From contig JAMPHF010000001.1 in NCBI GenBank assembly GCA_023663525.1, positions 423,576-487,575 on the forward strand: 64,000 bases of DNA, written 5' to 3'. Positions within the stretch are counted from its first letter, which is position 1; each line of letters opens with the position of its first letter. The notes under the pieces are model-generated. The model saw nothing but the letters and a program-made list of their open reading frames with translations, was not told the origin of the DNA and searched no databases. Of the stretch, positions 1 through 9,063 are shown piece after piece. The translations under genes and the position numbers were made by a program. This DNA comes from Bacteroides sp. GTDB taxonomy: Bacteria; Bacteroidota; Bacteroidia; Bacteroidales; Muribaculaceae.

Positions 1-597
1 GGCTATACCGTTCATGATTTCGTGGGTGAGGACTCGGGTCATTTCCTCCCAAGTCTCCACACTTGCCGCCGCAAGTTGCGCCGAAATGTCGTCGAGCGTG
101 ACGAGCGTCAGTTGTTGCCCGTCATGACGGGTGAACGATGTGGTCTTTATGGCGATATTGCGTATTGTCGTGTCGATTCCGGCTGTCGGGGTTGAAAGGA
201 GTTCGGCGAGCTCGGACCAGGATTGGTTGAGGGAAGATATATGGGTGAGGGCTGGCCGTCCAAGCAGGCGCAGAGCCGATGGGTTGGCAAGAATCACATG
301 GCCGGAGGAGGTGATGACGATCACACCGGTGGCAATTGAGTCAGTGATGGTCTCATAGTATTTCTCAGTCTCGATTACCTTCATGCGTAGGGCGGCAAGA
401 CTACGGGCTATGCGGTTGAGGAATTCGTTAAGCCGGCGGTCGGTCGATGTCGGGAAACGGAGTGTCGTGTCGGCCGAGTCGAGGGCTTCGAGTAGAAGTC
501 TCAACCGCCGGGTCATCCTTGTCTGATGGCGATACAGTCGCCATGCACCCCATGCGATGAGGATTATCAGACCGGCAATGTAAATTTCATAGCGCAT
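1..597 (-). CDS. Sensor histidine kinase, N-terminal part (runs off window)
   Basis: An uninterrupted minus-strand frame of 199 codons runs from an ATG at 597 to base 1. It starts with a single hydrophobic segment (about residues 4-20), followed by a charged linker and a PAS-like sensory region (about 75-180, with GVIVITSSGHVILANPSALR). The last visible residues are LTHEIMNGIA, the H-box of a histidine kinase, so His192 is the predicted phosphorylation site. The dimerisation and ATP-binding domains lie beyond the window. A GGAGGAG stretch lies about 14 nt before the ATG, and the gene follows the response regulator stop by 28 nt, so the two should form one two-component system. Membrane anchoring is inferred from the hydrophobic N terminus; the stimulus is unknown. 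The companion exporter upstream suggests control of envelope export or antimicrobial stress. Confidence 0.85.
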   Translation of the reverse strand, partial: MRYEIYIAGLIILIAWGAWRLYRHQTRMTRRLRLLLEALDSADTTLRFPTSTDRRLNEFLNRIARSLAALRMKVIETEKYYETITDSIATGVIVITSSGHVILANPSALRLLGRPALTHISSLNQSWSELAELLSTPTAGIDTTIRNIAIKTTSFTRHDGQQLTLVTLDDISAQLAAASVETWEEMTRVLTHEIMNGIA

Positions 598-625
598 GAT
601 GTGATGTCCGGATTGCTCCTCCGTG

Positions 626-1216
626 TTACGAGATATGTTCTAAGTTGTTATTACTCTTGATTTTATTGTAGAGAGTCTGACGGGATATGCCGAGTTGGGC
701 CGCAGCGGCTGAGAGGTTGCCGCCATTGTCGGCGAGAGCCTCTGAGATCATCTTCTGTTCCATCTGGTGGAGAGTCAAAGGCGTTGGATTGTCATTGTGG
801 TCATCTGTCGCATGATGTTCCGGGGATTTTGTCCGGGCGGCTGCTTGACGATTGGTGGCTTGAAGCAGAGTCTGGAGCAGACGGGCATTGTTCCACGGTT
901 TTGTGACGAAATCGGCAGCTCCTTCCTTCAATCCTTGAACGGCAAGCTCAATGTCGGCGAATGCGGTGAAAAGAACCACCGGCGTGGAGGGGGAGAGCCG
1001 GTGAATCTCACTGAGCCAGAACAGCCCTTCGTTACCGTTGGTAACCGGTGAGGTGAAGTTCATGTCCAGAAGCACACAATCGGGTTTGCCCTCGCGCAGC
1101 AGTGCAGGGATACGTGAGGGCGATGTGGTAGTCATGACATTGTCAAACTTTATCTCAGCGAGGAGTTTGACCGCCGCCAGCACCGATCGGTTATCATCAA
1201 CAACAAGAAGGGTCAT
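626..1216 (-). CDS. Response regulator, receiver domain plus Fis-type HTH
   Basis: This 196-residue protein has a receiver domain (about 1-115) with the acidic pair D7/D8, phospho-acceptor D51, T84 and K106. An Ala/Asn-rich linker leads to a C-terminal Fis-family helix-turn-helix (about 150-190, NLSAAAAQLGISRQTLYNKI). It has no sigma-54 AAA+ domain, so it resembles the PrrA/ActR arrangement rather than NtrC and should bind DNA directly. The sensor kinase gene follows 28 nt downstream and the ABC exporter genes precede it on the same strand after an AT-rich repeat gap. Regulation of the exporter is a reasonable inference from position only; no operator was identified. Confidence 0.88.
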   Translation of the reverse strand: MTLLVVDDNRSVLAAVKLLAEIKFDNVMTTTSPSRIPALLREGKPDCVLLDMNFTSPVTNGNEGLFWLSEIHRLSPSTPVVLFTAFADIELAVQGLKEGAADFVTKPWNNARLLQTLLQATNRQAAARTKSPEHHATDDHNDNPTPLTLHQMEQKMISEALADNGGNLSAAAAQLGISRQTLYNKIKSNNNLEHIS

Positions 1217-1219
1217 AGT

Positions 1220-1358
1220 TATTTAATGCATAATTATTTAATGCATAATGCATAATTCATAATCTTTTAACTTATAGTGCATAATAGCTTTGTTTTAAGT
1301 GCCTTAATCAATTATGCTATTGCTGTTTTTTTGATATTATTATGCATTATGAATTATG
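1220..1358. repeat. AT-rich ATGCATAAT repeat array
   Basis: The 153-bp gap between the response regulator and the ABC ATPase carries two direct copies of ATTTAATGCATAAT (1221-1234 and 1236-1249), then GCATAATTCATAAT. About 85 bp later comes the inverted match ATTATGAATTATGC (1345-1358). The two ends can pair across the gap. The same ATTATGAATTATGCATTA string recurs at 4598-4645 on the other side of the exporter genes. No gene or convincing promoter was seen here. Confidence 0.7.
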
Positions 1359-1369
1359 CCTAAGCAAAT

Positions 1370-2050
1370 TTACTGATGTTTTTTTACTTCGCCAACGATT
1401 GTGCCGTCAAAAAGATGGACGGTCCGGGAGGCGTATGACGCATCGCGGTCGGAGTGTGTCACCATGACGATTGTGGTGCCTTCGCGGTTAAGAGCTGAGA
1501 GGAGTTCCATGATTTCCTGACCGTTGTGCGAGTCGAGATTGCCGGTAGGCTCATCGGCAAGGATGATCGAGGGGTTGGAGACAAGGGCGCGGGCTATGGC
1601 TACGCGTTGCTGTTGTCCTCCCGATAGTTGCTGGGGGAGATGGCGGGCACGATGCTTCATGTTGACTTTGGCGAGCATTTCTTCGACGCGTTTGCGGCGT
1701 TCCGACCTGTCGAGCCCGAGGTAGATTAGCGGAAGTTCGACGTTGTGAGCCACGTCAATCTCGTCAATCAGGTTGAAACTCTGGAACACGAAGCCTACGC
1801 GCCCCTTGCGGAGCTGTCCGCGCTGTCGCTCAGGGAGTGTCGCCACTTCCTTGCCGTCAAACAGGTATTCTCCGCCGGTGGGGTTGTCGAGAAGTCCGAG
1901 AATGTTGAGGAGGGTTGATTTGCCGCAACCGCTCGGTCCCATGATTGCGACAAATTCGCCATCGGCAATGTTTATGTCTATACCGTTGAGTGCAACGGTT
2001 TCTATTTCGTCTGTACGGAAAGTCTTTGATAGATTCTTGGTCTGAAGCAT
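1370..2050 (-). CDS. ABC exporter ATP-binding protein (MacB/LolD type)
   Basis: This 226-residue ATPase has Walker [10 protein letters not shown] (38-46), a Q-loop glutamine near 90, the signature LSGGQQQR (142-149), Walker B IILADEP (162-168) and a switch histidine in VMVTHSD. Its length and the TGNLDS sequence after Walker B are typical of the MacB/LolD/FtsE group, which powers FtsX-type permeases without itself crossing the membrane. The permease gene lies immediately upstream (gap of 48 bp, same strand), so the pair forms one transporter. The substrate cannot be read from sequence; candidates are lipoproteins, antimicrobial peptides or other envelope cargo. Confidence 0.92.
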   Translation of the reverse strand: MLQTKNLSKTFRTDEIETVALNGIDINIADGEFVAIMGPSGCGKSTLLNILGLLDNPTGGEYLFDGKEVATLPERQRGQLRKGRVGFVFQSFNLIDEIDVAHNVELPLIYLGLDRSERRKRVEEMLAKVNMKHRARHLPQQLSGGQQQRVAIARALVSNPSIILADEPTGNLDSHNGQEIMELLSALNREGTTIVMVTHSDRDASYASRTVHLFDGTIVGEVKKHQ

Positions 2051-2098
2051 ATTTTTCTGATTGGTAGTTGAGAATTGGGTGATGATAGATGAGAGGGG

Positions 2099-4405
2099 TC
2101 AGAGATCTATTTTGAGTCTGTTGACCGGATTTTCATTGGCGGTGCGGAGGATGATGGAGAGTACACACGCCACGACGAGGATGAGCACTGCGAGGTCGGC
2201 GAGAATATAGTAGACCCATATATGCGGTGGTGTGACGGTGAAATTTGGCAATAGCCATCTGTGATTGATGTATGCGGCGCAGAGTGAGCCAATCACAGTC
2301 GCGGGGATTGCCAGCCGGAGAATGTCGGCTATCAGGAGGTTCAGAATGTCAATGACGTCTGCGCCGTTGACTTTGCGGATGGCTATCTCCTTGCTGCGGC
2401 GTTGCACTTCATCGCGGGCGAAACCGATAAGACCCATGAGGGAGATGAATATCAGTGTGATGGTTGCAATGAGTACGGAATCGCGGAATGTCCTGACATC
2501 GGAGTAGAGATTGATAGCTTTTTCCATCATGTCCACGATTTCAAAACGGTTGGTGGGATATGTCTCTTTAAGGAAGTTGTCAAGTTGACGGAGGCTGTCG
2601 TCAAACGGTTCTTTCAGCCGCACGGTGGCGGTGCCCCTGAATCCTCCGGAGGAAAGGAGGGTTATCGGCAGGTAGTCATTGGTGAAGCCGCCGATCACAT
2701 AGTCCTTCACGACTCCAACTACTTTGAATTGACTTTCCTCAAAGTAGACTATGCTGTTAAGCGGGTGGTTTGCGATTCCGAGACTACGTGCAAATTCCTC
2801 GCTGATTACCATCTCATCGTTATTCAATGGCTCGCGGCCTTCGATAAGGGTTATCCCCATGAGGTCGATATAGCCTTTGTCAATACCGTCGAAGCGTGTG
2901 TTGAAAAGCGTTGTGCCTTTTGCATCAGTAATCATATCGCCTGAATATAATTCGAGAGGATCGTAGTAGGATGAGGACACATCTTCAACGTATGGCAGGT
3001 TTGCGATGGTGGCACGGAAGGCATCACGGTCAATTTTGGAGGGTATTTGGAACATTGCGAGATTCTTCACGCTGAAGCCCATGTCGCGGTTGACGACATC
3101 ATTGTATTGCACGGTGATGACGATTAGAATAGAGGAGATGAATGCCACTCCGGCTATCTGGATAAAAAGTAGTGAACGCTTCCATGCACTGTTGCGCTCG
3201 GTGAAGCGGCGGAACACCTGAGTGACAGGGATACGGGCGAAGATGCGTCCGGGCAGCAGTCCGCCGACAATCAGGAAGAATGCGAGGAGGCTGACGGGTA
3301 TCCACAGGCGTTCGGGGGCGAGGAGCATTCCGGGTGAGAGCGAAAGGGTCTCCTCGATGAGCGGTTGGGTCGTGTAGAGGAGGAGTGCCATGACAGCTAT
3401 GGAACACAGCAGCACGATTAGGGTCTCGGCGAAAAACATGCCCATGATTGTGCCGCTGCCCGCTCCGGAACATTTCTGCACTCCGATGGACTTGGCCCTG
3501 CGACTGAGTGAGGCGATGGTGATGAGGACATAGTTGAGTGTGGTCATCAGCAGCAGTGATACTCCGAGAATCCACAGTATGAGGTTCATGCGCTTGACCG
3601 TCTCATTTTGCAGATATGTTTGCTTGATCGGGAGTGCTTTCAGGACGGTTTTCTCCTCGGATGTGTCAGGTGCATGGGTCTGATACATGCGGTTGAGAAG
3701 TTGGTCAATCTCCTCTTGCGTCAGATTGTGACCGGGCTTCAGTCGGAAATAAACCGGCCAGTTGTCAGCACCGTTCCAGATGCGCCTCCGGTTGTATAAG
3801 GGGAATGATGACTGTGAAATCAGAGCCCGGCTTCTCTCCACGGTGACGTTGTCGGGGAAGTCGCGGTATATGCCACGGATGGTCATTTCCTTCTCGTGAC
3901 CGTATGTCAGAGTCTTTCCAATCGGGTCTTCATCTCCGTAAAGCTCTTTGGCAAGCGACTCGCACAGATAGATTGTTCCCGGGAGGGTGAAATCTGCTTT
4001 TGGATTGCCATGCAGGACCTCGATTCCAAATGTCCGGAAATAGAGAGAATCGGCACCTACCGCGTAGGCATCAATCAGTCTGTCGCCGTCGAAAAGATCC
4101 GGCAGACTGATGAAGCCGAGGGCGGTCGCCGACCCGGCTTTATCGCCAAATGCCTCCATGACTCCCTCACCGAGCTTGCCGGGGAGACGGTTGAACGGAC
4201 CAATCGTGCTGCCATTGATTTCGTAGGAAACCCAAAGCTGATAAAGGTTGTCGCGGTCGGGAAAACAATTGTCATAGCTGTAATTGTAGTCGAGACGGCA
4301 GAACACGAGAATGCTCACAAAGAGACCGACCGCCACCGAGATTATCTTGATGGCATTTGCCCCCTTTTGGGCGAGCATGGATTGGATGATTAAATATAGT
4401 TTCAC
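2099..4405 (-). CDS. FtsX/MacB-type ABC transporter permease
   Basis: The 768-residue protein has the duplicated layout usual for Bacteroidota MacB-like permeases. It has one N-terminal membrane segment (about 16-36), a large periplasmic MacB_PCD-like domain (about 40-270), three membrane segments (about 275-395), a second N-terminal-like segment near 410-430, a second periplasmic domain, and three C-terminal segments (about 655-760). The FtsX-type cytoplasmic loop motif appears as RRSKEIAIRKVNGADVIDIL before the last membrane block. It partners the ATPase encoded 48 bp downstream. A TAATTTTG box on the minus strand at 4479-4486 could be its promoter but lacks a clear -33 element. Cargo unknown. 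Confidence 0.88.
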   Translation of the reverse strand: MKLYLIIQSMLAQKGANAIKIISVAVGLFVSILVFCRLDYNYSYDNCFPDRDNLYQLWVSYEINGSTIGPFNRLPGKLGEGVMEAFGDKAGSATALGFISLPDLFDGDRLIDAYAVGADSLYFRTFGIEVLHGNPKADFTLPGTIYLCESLAKELYGDEDPIGKTLTYGHEKEMTIRGIYRDFPDNVTVERSRALISQSSFPLYNRRRIWNGADNWPVYFRLKPGHNLTQEEIDQLLNRMYQTHAPDTSEEKTVLKALPIKQTYLQNETVKRMNLILWILGVSLLLMTTLNYVLITIASLSRRAKSIGVQKCSGAGSGTIMGMFFAETLIVLLCSIAVMALLLYTTQPLIEETLSLSPGMLLAPERLWIPVSLLAFFLIVGGLLPGRIFARIPVTQVFRRFTERNSAWKRSLLFIQIAGVAFISSILIVITVQYNDVVNRDMGFSVKNLAMFQIPSKIDRDAFRATIANLPYVEDVSSSYYDPLELYSGDMITDAKGTTLFNTRFDGIDKGYIDLMGITLIEGREPLNNDEMVISEEFARSLGIANHPLNSIVYFEESQFKVVGVVKDYVIGGFTNDYLPITLLSSGGFRGTATVRLKEPFDDSLRQLDNFLKETYPTNRFEIVDMMEKAINLYSDVRTFRDSVLIATITLIFISLMGLIGFARDEVQRRSKEIAIRKVNGADVIDILNLLIADILRLAIPATVIGSLCAAYINHRWLLPNFTVTPPHIWVYYILADLAVLILVVACVLSIILRTANENPVNRLKIDL

Positions 4406-4597
4406 TGAGATTGGTATTTATGAAATGTTATCTGAATCGTTTCTTGATTCTGAAGTGATGAAAAAACTTCCACACGACAAAATTAGTATCCGATTTCGCG
4501 ATTTTATCCTTAACCTCAGTAATTCTGGCGTTTAGCTTGCATTAAAAAATGCAAAAGTGTAAATTATTTTGACATCCCCCTGAAACCATCCGACAAT

Positions 4598-4645
4598 ATT
4601 ATGAATTATGCATTAAGCATTATGCATTATATTAAGCATTATGCA
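4598..4645. repeat. ATGCATTA repeat array before rsmE 3' end
   Basis: The string runs ATTATGAATTATGCATTA then AAGCATTATGCATTATATTAAGCATTATGCATTAC, with three GCATTA(T) units. It shares ATTATGAATTATGC with 1345-1358. It ends at the rsmE stop codon. The rest of the 240-bp gap 4406-4645 holds a small hairpin (TTGCATT-AAAA-AATGCAA near 4538-4556) and nothing else recognised. Confidence 0.65.
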
Positions 4646-5359
4646 TTACATCTTGTGCATTGAATCAATGATATGGCAAGCGGAGAGGGCATAGAGTGCC
4701 GCCGTTTCAGTGCGCAGGCGATTATCGCCGAGCGTGACGGGGCGGAAACCGGCATCCAGAGTGCGGGCAATCTCCGTCGGCGAAAAATCGCCCTCAGGCC
4801 CGATGAGAATCAACGTGTCGCGGTGTGGCTGATAGGTTTGGGCAAAGTCCACACGTGGAATCGACTGATCGCAGTAGGCCACCATCCGCTGTGCTTCGGG
4901 CATCATGGCAATCACATCGCGCAGAGGGGTCATAGGGGTGATGATCGGGAGAGTGGCTTTGAGCGACTGTTTCATGGCCGAGACGGCAATCTTTTCGAGG
5001 CGTTCGGTCTTGATCTCGCGCCTCTCGCTGCGGTCACAGAGGAGTGGGATGATGGTGTTAACCCCGATTTCAGTCATCTTCTCCACGAGCCACTCCATGC
5101 GGTCGATATGTTTGGTCGGGGCGACCGCCACGACAAGTTGCTGGCTCCAGGGGAGGGATTGGGGGGTGACTGAAAGAATCTCGACGGCCGCATGTTTCGG
5201 ATGTTCGTCTGCCAGACGGCATGAGTACACGTTGCCACGGCCGTCAATGACCTGCAGCTCATCGCCGGCGCGCATACGGAGCACTTTCACCGCATGGCGC
5301 GAATCGCTTTCGGGGAGTTCGTGACTCTCCTCGATGTCGGGTGCAAAAAACTGTATCAT
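4646..5359 (-). CDS. rsmE: 16S rRNA (uracil-1498-N3)-methyltransferase RsmE
   Basis: The 237-residue protein has an N-terminal PUA-like domain (about 1-75, DSRHAVKVLRMRAGDELQV) and a C-terminal SPOUT methyltransferase domain. The characteristic knot motifs are visible: LIGPEGDFSPTEI and LGDNRLRTETAALYAL. RsmE methylates N3 of U1498 in 16S rRNA using S-adenosylmethionine in the assembled 30S subunit. Length matches the family. Its start ATG overlaps the stop of the upstream transporter gene by 4 bp (5356-5359), so the two are translationally coupled although functionally unrelated. Confidence 0.95.
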   Translation of the reverse strand: MIQFFAPDIEESHELPESDSRHAVKVLRMRAGDELQVIDGRGNVYSCRLADEHPKHAAVEILSVTPQSLPWSQQLVVAVAPTKHIDRMEWLVEKMTEIGVNTIIPLLCDRSERREIKTERLEKIAVSAMKQSLKATLPIITPMTPLRDVIAMMPEAQRMVAYCDQSIPRVDFAQTYQPHRDTLILIGPEGDFSPTEIARTLDAGFRPVTLGDNRLRTETAALYALSACHIIDSMHKM

Positions 5360-6687
5360 TCCTCTATCATGCCGTCAGCTCCGGAATTTGAGGTAGCGAT
5401 GTCGTCCTTAATCTCGACGGCCGACGGTTTCGGACCTTTATCTTTGAATATAAACATAAACAGAATGCATACGACCAGTGCATATCCGGCAAATATGAAC
5501 CATGAGGTCTCCCACCCGGCATGTTGCGCCTCGGGAGTGGTCTGCGAGAATACGAAATGATTCACGATTCCCTGGGCGCAAAGTGTGCCGACCGTCGCAC
5601 CGATTCCGTTGGTCATTATCATGAAAAGACCCTGCGCGCTGCTGCGGATGTCGGGAGTTGTCTCCTGATCGACGTAGAGACCGCCGGAGACATTGAAAAA
5701 GTCAAATGCGATGCCGTAGACGATGCAGGAGGCCACGAGAAGCCAAAGTCCGCTGCCGGTGTCGCCGATTCCGAAAAATCCGAAGCGGAACACCCATGCA
5801 AACATCGACATGAGCATCACACCCTTGATCCCGAACCGCTTGAGGCAGAAGGGTATCAGGAGTATGCACAGAGTCTCGCTCATCTGCGAGAGGGAAATGA
5901 GGGCGTTGGCGTTGTGCGCACCCCATGTGTCGGCAAATTCGGCTATCTCGGAGAATGAAGTGATGAAGGCGTTGCCGTAGCTGTTAGTGATCTGCAGTGA
6001 AACTCCGAGAAGCATACTGAACAGGAAGAATATGGCCATGCGCCGCTGTTTGAACAGGCTGAATGCCTTGAGTCCGAGCATGTCGGAGATGGAACTGTGA
6101 CCTCCTTTTTTGATGGGGCAGGAGGGGAGGGTGAGCGAGTAGGCTGCGAGGATGAAGCTGAGGACTGCCGAGGTGATGAGCTGCCATGCGTTGGTCTGGA
6201 ACTGGGTGAAGTTGACAAAAAGCATGGCGCAGATGAAGCCGACGGTGCCAAACACTCGGATCGGTGGGAAATGCTTGATGGTGTCGAGTCCAGCACGGCT
6301 GAGTGCGTTGAACGCCACTGAGTTGCCCAGTCCGATGGTCGGCATGAAGAAGGCTACCGAGAGGGTGTAGAGGCTGAAAAGAGGCCCGAATTCAATCTGC
6401 GATGTCGTGAGGCAGTAGACACCTGCCGCAGCCATGAAGCAGCCGGCAAAGATGTGGCAGATACTCAGCATACGCTGCGCCTGGACGTAGCGGTCGGCGA
6501 GAATGCCGATTATGGCCGGCATGAAAAGCGACACAATGCCCTGGACTGTGTAGAACCATCCAATCTGTCTTTCGAGACCGATTGAATAGAGAAAATTGCC
6601 GAGTGATATGAGATAGGCACCCCAGACGCCGAACTCAAGGAAGTTCATGAGCGCGAGGCGGATTTCGATTGATCGGATCTTGAACAT
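5356..6687 (-). CDS. MFS transporter, nucleoside:H+ symporter (NupG-like)
   Basis: The 443-residue protein is hydrophobic throughout with about twelve membrane segments. It begins with a pattern (LMNFLEFGVWGAYLISLGNF) typical of the NupG/XapB nucleoside:proton symporter family of the major facilitator superfamily. Length fits that family. It probably imports nucleosides across the inner membrane; specificity is inferred from family only. A deoC aldolase lies at 22.3 kb, but no nucleoside catabolic gene is adjacent. The 3' end overlaps rsmE by ATGA. Confidence 0.82.
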   Translation of the reverse strand: MFKIRSIEIRLALMNFLEFGVWGAYLISLGNFLYSIGLERQIGWFYTVQGIVSLFMPAIIGILADRYVQAQRMLSICHIFAGCFMAAAGVYCLTTSQIEFGPLFSLYTLSVAFFMPTIGLGNSVAFNALSRAGLDTIKHFPPIRVFGTVGFICAMLFVNFTQFQTNAWQLITSAVLSFILAAYSLTLPSCPIKKGGHSSISDMLGLKAFSLFKQRRMAIFFLFSMLLGVSLQITNSYGNAFITSFSEIAEFADTWGAHNANALISLSQMSETLCILLIPFCLKRFGIKGVMLMSMFAWVFRFGFFGIGDTGSGLWLLVASCIVYGIAFDFFNVSGGLYVDQETTPDIRSSAQGLFMIMTNGIGATVGTLCAQGIVNHFVFSQTTPEAQHAGWETSWFIFAGYALVVCILFMFIFKDKGPKPSAVEIKDDIATSNSGADGMIEE

Positions 6688-6778
6688 GTCGTGTGCGTGT
6701 GATGAATGGTTTTATGGTATTATTTCTTTAGTCCCGTTTATTTGGCTGAGGACCGCAGGAGGGATTGAGGCGGTTGCG

Positions 6779-7393
6779 TCATTTCTTCTCCCCCCTCTTG
6801 CGTTTGAGAATCTCGGAGACTTTGGCAGCCTCCTCATACTCCTCGCGTTCGATCAGTTTGTTGAGGGTCTTCTCAAGCTCCTCGATAGCATAGTTTTCAA
6901 GTCTGGGCTCGTTGGAGTTCAGCTCGCGCTCAATCTCGGCCTCGGTGTCCTCCTCGTGGCTCTCCTCTTTCACTTCCATTTCAAATCCGGTCTCGTTGAG
7001 GATTTCGGGGGTTGTGAAGATCGGTGCGCCGGTGCGCATTGCAATGGCTATCGCATCGCTTGTGCGCGAGTCAAGGGTGACGGTGCGCTCACCGTCGGAG
7101 AATGTCATCTCGGAGGAGAAAATGCCGTCCTCGAACTTGTAGATGAACACTTCGAGCAGTTTGACACCGAAGGCATGGGCGAAGCTGACAAAAATGTCGT
7201 GGGTCATAGGGCGGGGCGGTGTTATGCTCTCCATTTTCAGCGCAATTGACTGAGCCTCTGCGGCTCCGATGACCACGGGTATACGGAACGGACCGCCAAC
7301 CTGCGCGAGAATCAGCGCGTAGGCTCCGGCCTGGAGTTGGCTGTATGACAGGCCCATTACTTTGAGCCTTATTCTATCATCGTTTGCTGCCAT
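6779..7393 (-). CDS. Bifunctional nuclease (DUF151) family protein with UVR motif
   Basis: The 204-residue protein has the BFN/DUF151 domain (about 10-140), recognisable from VGGPFRIPVVIGAAEAQSI, the block PMTHDIFVSFAHAFG, and the stretch LDSRTSDAIAIAMRTGAPIF. It ends in a UvrB/UvrC-type helical motif (EKTLNKLIEREEYEEAAKVS, about 165-190). Domain families of this kind have reported nuclease activity in some bacteria, and the UVR motif usually mediates contacts with Uvr proteins. Its role here is therefore uncertain. It is probably cytosolic, as no signal peptide is seen. It lies between the MFS gene and mnmA on the same strand. Confidence 0.85.
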   Translation of the reverse strand: MAANDDRIRLKVMGLSYSQLQAGAYALILAQVGGPFRIPVVIGAAEAQSIALKMESITPPRPMTHDIFVSFAHAFGVKLLEVFIYKFEDGIFSSEMTFSDGERTVTLDSRTSDAIAIAMRTGAPIFTTPEILNETGFEMEVKEESHEEDTEAEIERELNSNEPRLENYAIEELEKTLNKLIEREEYEEAAKVSEILKRKRGEKK

Positions 7394-7417
7394 TTATGAT
7401 TGCTTTTATGTCATGCT

Positions 7418-8512
7418 CTAAAGTGTGATGTTTCGACCGGTGATGATGCCGCTGCCATAGCAGATTTTCGAGTCACGGTCATAAATGACTCCGAACTGTC
7501 CCGGGGCTATTCCCTGGACCGGGGTGGAAGACTCGATGACGTATTCCCGGTCGGCTATCCTTGTCAGTTGTGCGGGGAGGAAGTCGGGCGAATGACGGTT
7601 TTTGAATGTGATTTCCACTCTCTCGCAGTCATCGGGCCAGGGGTCGCGTGTGATCCAGTGCATCTCGTCGAGATGGAGCAGCTTGCCGTATTGCTTCTCG
7701 GTGTCGTAGCCCTGCGAGACGTAGATGACGTTTTCATCGACATCTTTCTTCACGACATACCAGGGACCGCCGCTGAGTCCGAGACCCTTGCGCTGACCGA
7801 TGGTGTGGAACCAGAATCCACGGTGCTCGCCAAGCCTGCGACCGGTCTCAAGCTCGACTATCGGACCCGGACGCTCGCCGAGATGACGGCGTATGAAGTC
7901 ATTGTAGTTGATTTTTCCGAGGAAGCATATCCCCTGGCTGTCCTTGCGGTAGGCGTTCGGCAGACGGGCTTCGACTGCAATCTCCCTCACTCTTGCCTTG
8001 GGGAGCGACCCGATTGGAAACATCAGATGGCTGAGCTGGGCGTAGGATATGCGGCAAAGGAAATCCGTCTGATCCTTGACGCGGTCAACTCCGGTGCCGA
8101 GCCATACGAGACCGTCCGCCTCATGTGTTGTGGCATAGTGACCTGTCGCGGTCTTGTCGAACTCATGTCCCCAACGCTCCTCAAAGAATCCGAATTTTAT
8201 CATCTTGTTGCACATGATATCGGGGTTGGGGGTCAAGCCCTCGCGGACGGTGCGCAGGGCGTAGGCCATCACGTTGTCCCAGTATTCCTGATGGAGCGAC
8301 ACGACATCAAACGGCACACCGTAGTGGCGCGCAATGTAGCTGCACATCTCTATGTCCTCCTCCGCAGAGCAGTCGCCCTCGCCGTTGTCGAGCCCGATGC
8401 GGATGTAGAAAAGGTGAATGTCGTGGCCTTGTTCAAGCAACTGATGGACGGCAACGGCACTGTCAACACCTCCTGAGATGAGGACGGCTATCTTTTGAGC
8501 GTTCTCAGACAT
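7418..8512 (-). CDS. mnmA: tRNA-specific 2-thiouridylase MnmA
   Basis: MnmA activates U34 of Lys, Glu and Gln tRNAs with ATP and installs sulfur at C2. The protein shows the PP-loop SGGVDSAV near its N terminus, the catalytic-cysteine region [13 protein letters not shown], the second cysteine in SQGICFLG, and the C-terminal region GQFGVIYD. An ATG at 8533 in the same frame is possible. The ATG at 8512 is preferred because a GAGGAGGAG Shine-Dalgarno stretch sits just upstream and the result, 364 residues, begins [10 protein letters not shown]. This start lies inside the end of the DoxX gene (overlap 8505-8512), so the two are coupled. Confidence 0.93.
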   Translation of the reverse strand: MSENAQKIAVLISGGVDSAVAVHQLLEQGHDIHLFYIRIGLDNGEGDCSAEEDIEMCSYIARHYGVPFDVVSLHQEYWDNVMAYALRTVREGLTPNPDIMCNKMIKFGFFEERWGHEFDKTATGHYATTHEADGLVWLGTGVDRVKDQTDFLCRISYAQLSHLMFPIGSLPKARVREIAVEARLPNAYRKDSQGICFLGKINYNDFIRRHLGERPGPIVELETGRRLGEHRGFWFHTIGQRKGLGLSGGPWYVVKKDVDENVIYVSQGYDTEKQYGKLLHLDEMHWITRDPWPDDCERVEITFKNRHSPDFLPAQLTRIADREYVIESSTPVQGIAPGQFGVIYDRDSKICYGSGIITGRNITL

Positions 8513-9014
8513 CTTCAAGCTCCTCCTCCTCATATTTACCCTTTTGGGTGATTATGTAAAGCGAGATGAAATAGTCGAGGGAGATTTTGCCCGGGCCGGC
8601 GATGAGAAGATAGATGTAGATTCCGATGAACATTATCGGGAGGTAGCCCGGATCGGTGCTGTCGAGACCATAGGCGGGCAGATAGGGAAGCATGTCGTGC
8701 AGGATGTAGTACTCCGCAGCAATCATGGCGCAGATTGGCGGGATGGCACTGAGGCGCGTGAGGAATCCCACCATTATGAGCAGCGAGCAGACGAGCTCGA
8801 TGATGATCATGAGGATGAGCGAACATTCTGACGGCATGTTGAGCACGGTGGGGAATGAATGGCACAGCCCCTCGAAGTTGACGAGGTGGCGTATGCCGAA
8901 CTGCAGCAGCATGACTCCTACAAACAGTCGCATGAACAGTCGCGCCAGATTTGAATATGTGTAGCCCGATAGCTTGACGAAGCAGTTGACGGGTGCCGAG
9001 TTATACCAGTTCAT
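8505..9014 (-). CDS. DoxX family membrane protein
   Basis: The 169-residue protein has four predicted membrane segments and the DoxX-type N-terminal pattern [20 protein letters not shown]. It ends in an acidic tail ([10 protein letters not shown]). DoxX-like proteins are inner-membrane proteins; some act with redox partners, but the family has no single function and no specific one is claimed here. Its stop codon overlaps the mnmA start, and the DUF5106 gene lies 49 bp upstream, so it sits in a probable three-gene transcript. Confidence 0.82.
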   Translation of the reverse strand: MNWYNSAPVNCFVKLSGYTYSNLARLFMRLFVGVMLLQFGIRHLVNFEGLCHSFPTVLNMPSECSLILMIIIELVCSLLIMVGFLTRLSAIPPICAMIAAEYYILHDMLPYLPAYGLDSTDPGYLPIMFIGIYIYLLIAGPGKISLDYFISLYIITQKGKYEEEELEDV

Positions 9015-9063
9015 GATTGATGGGGTCTTGATTTTTGAGACAATAGCCGGGAAGCAGTGGCGT

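Noticed and set aside
7400..8476. 358-codon plus-strand frame opposite mnmA
   Set aside because: It is the antisense shadow of a strongly conserved enzyme; the mnmA frame explains the sequence and the opposite frame has no recognisable domain.
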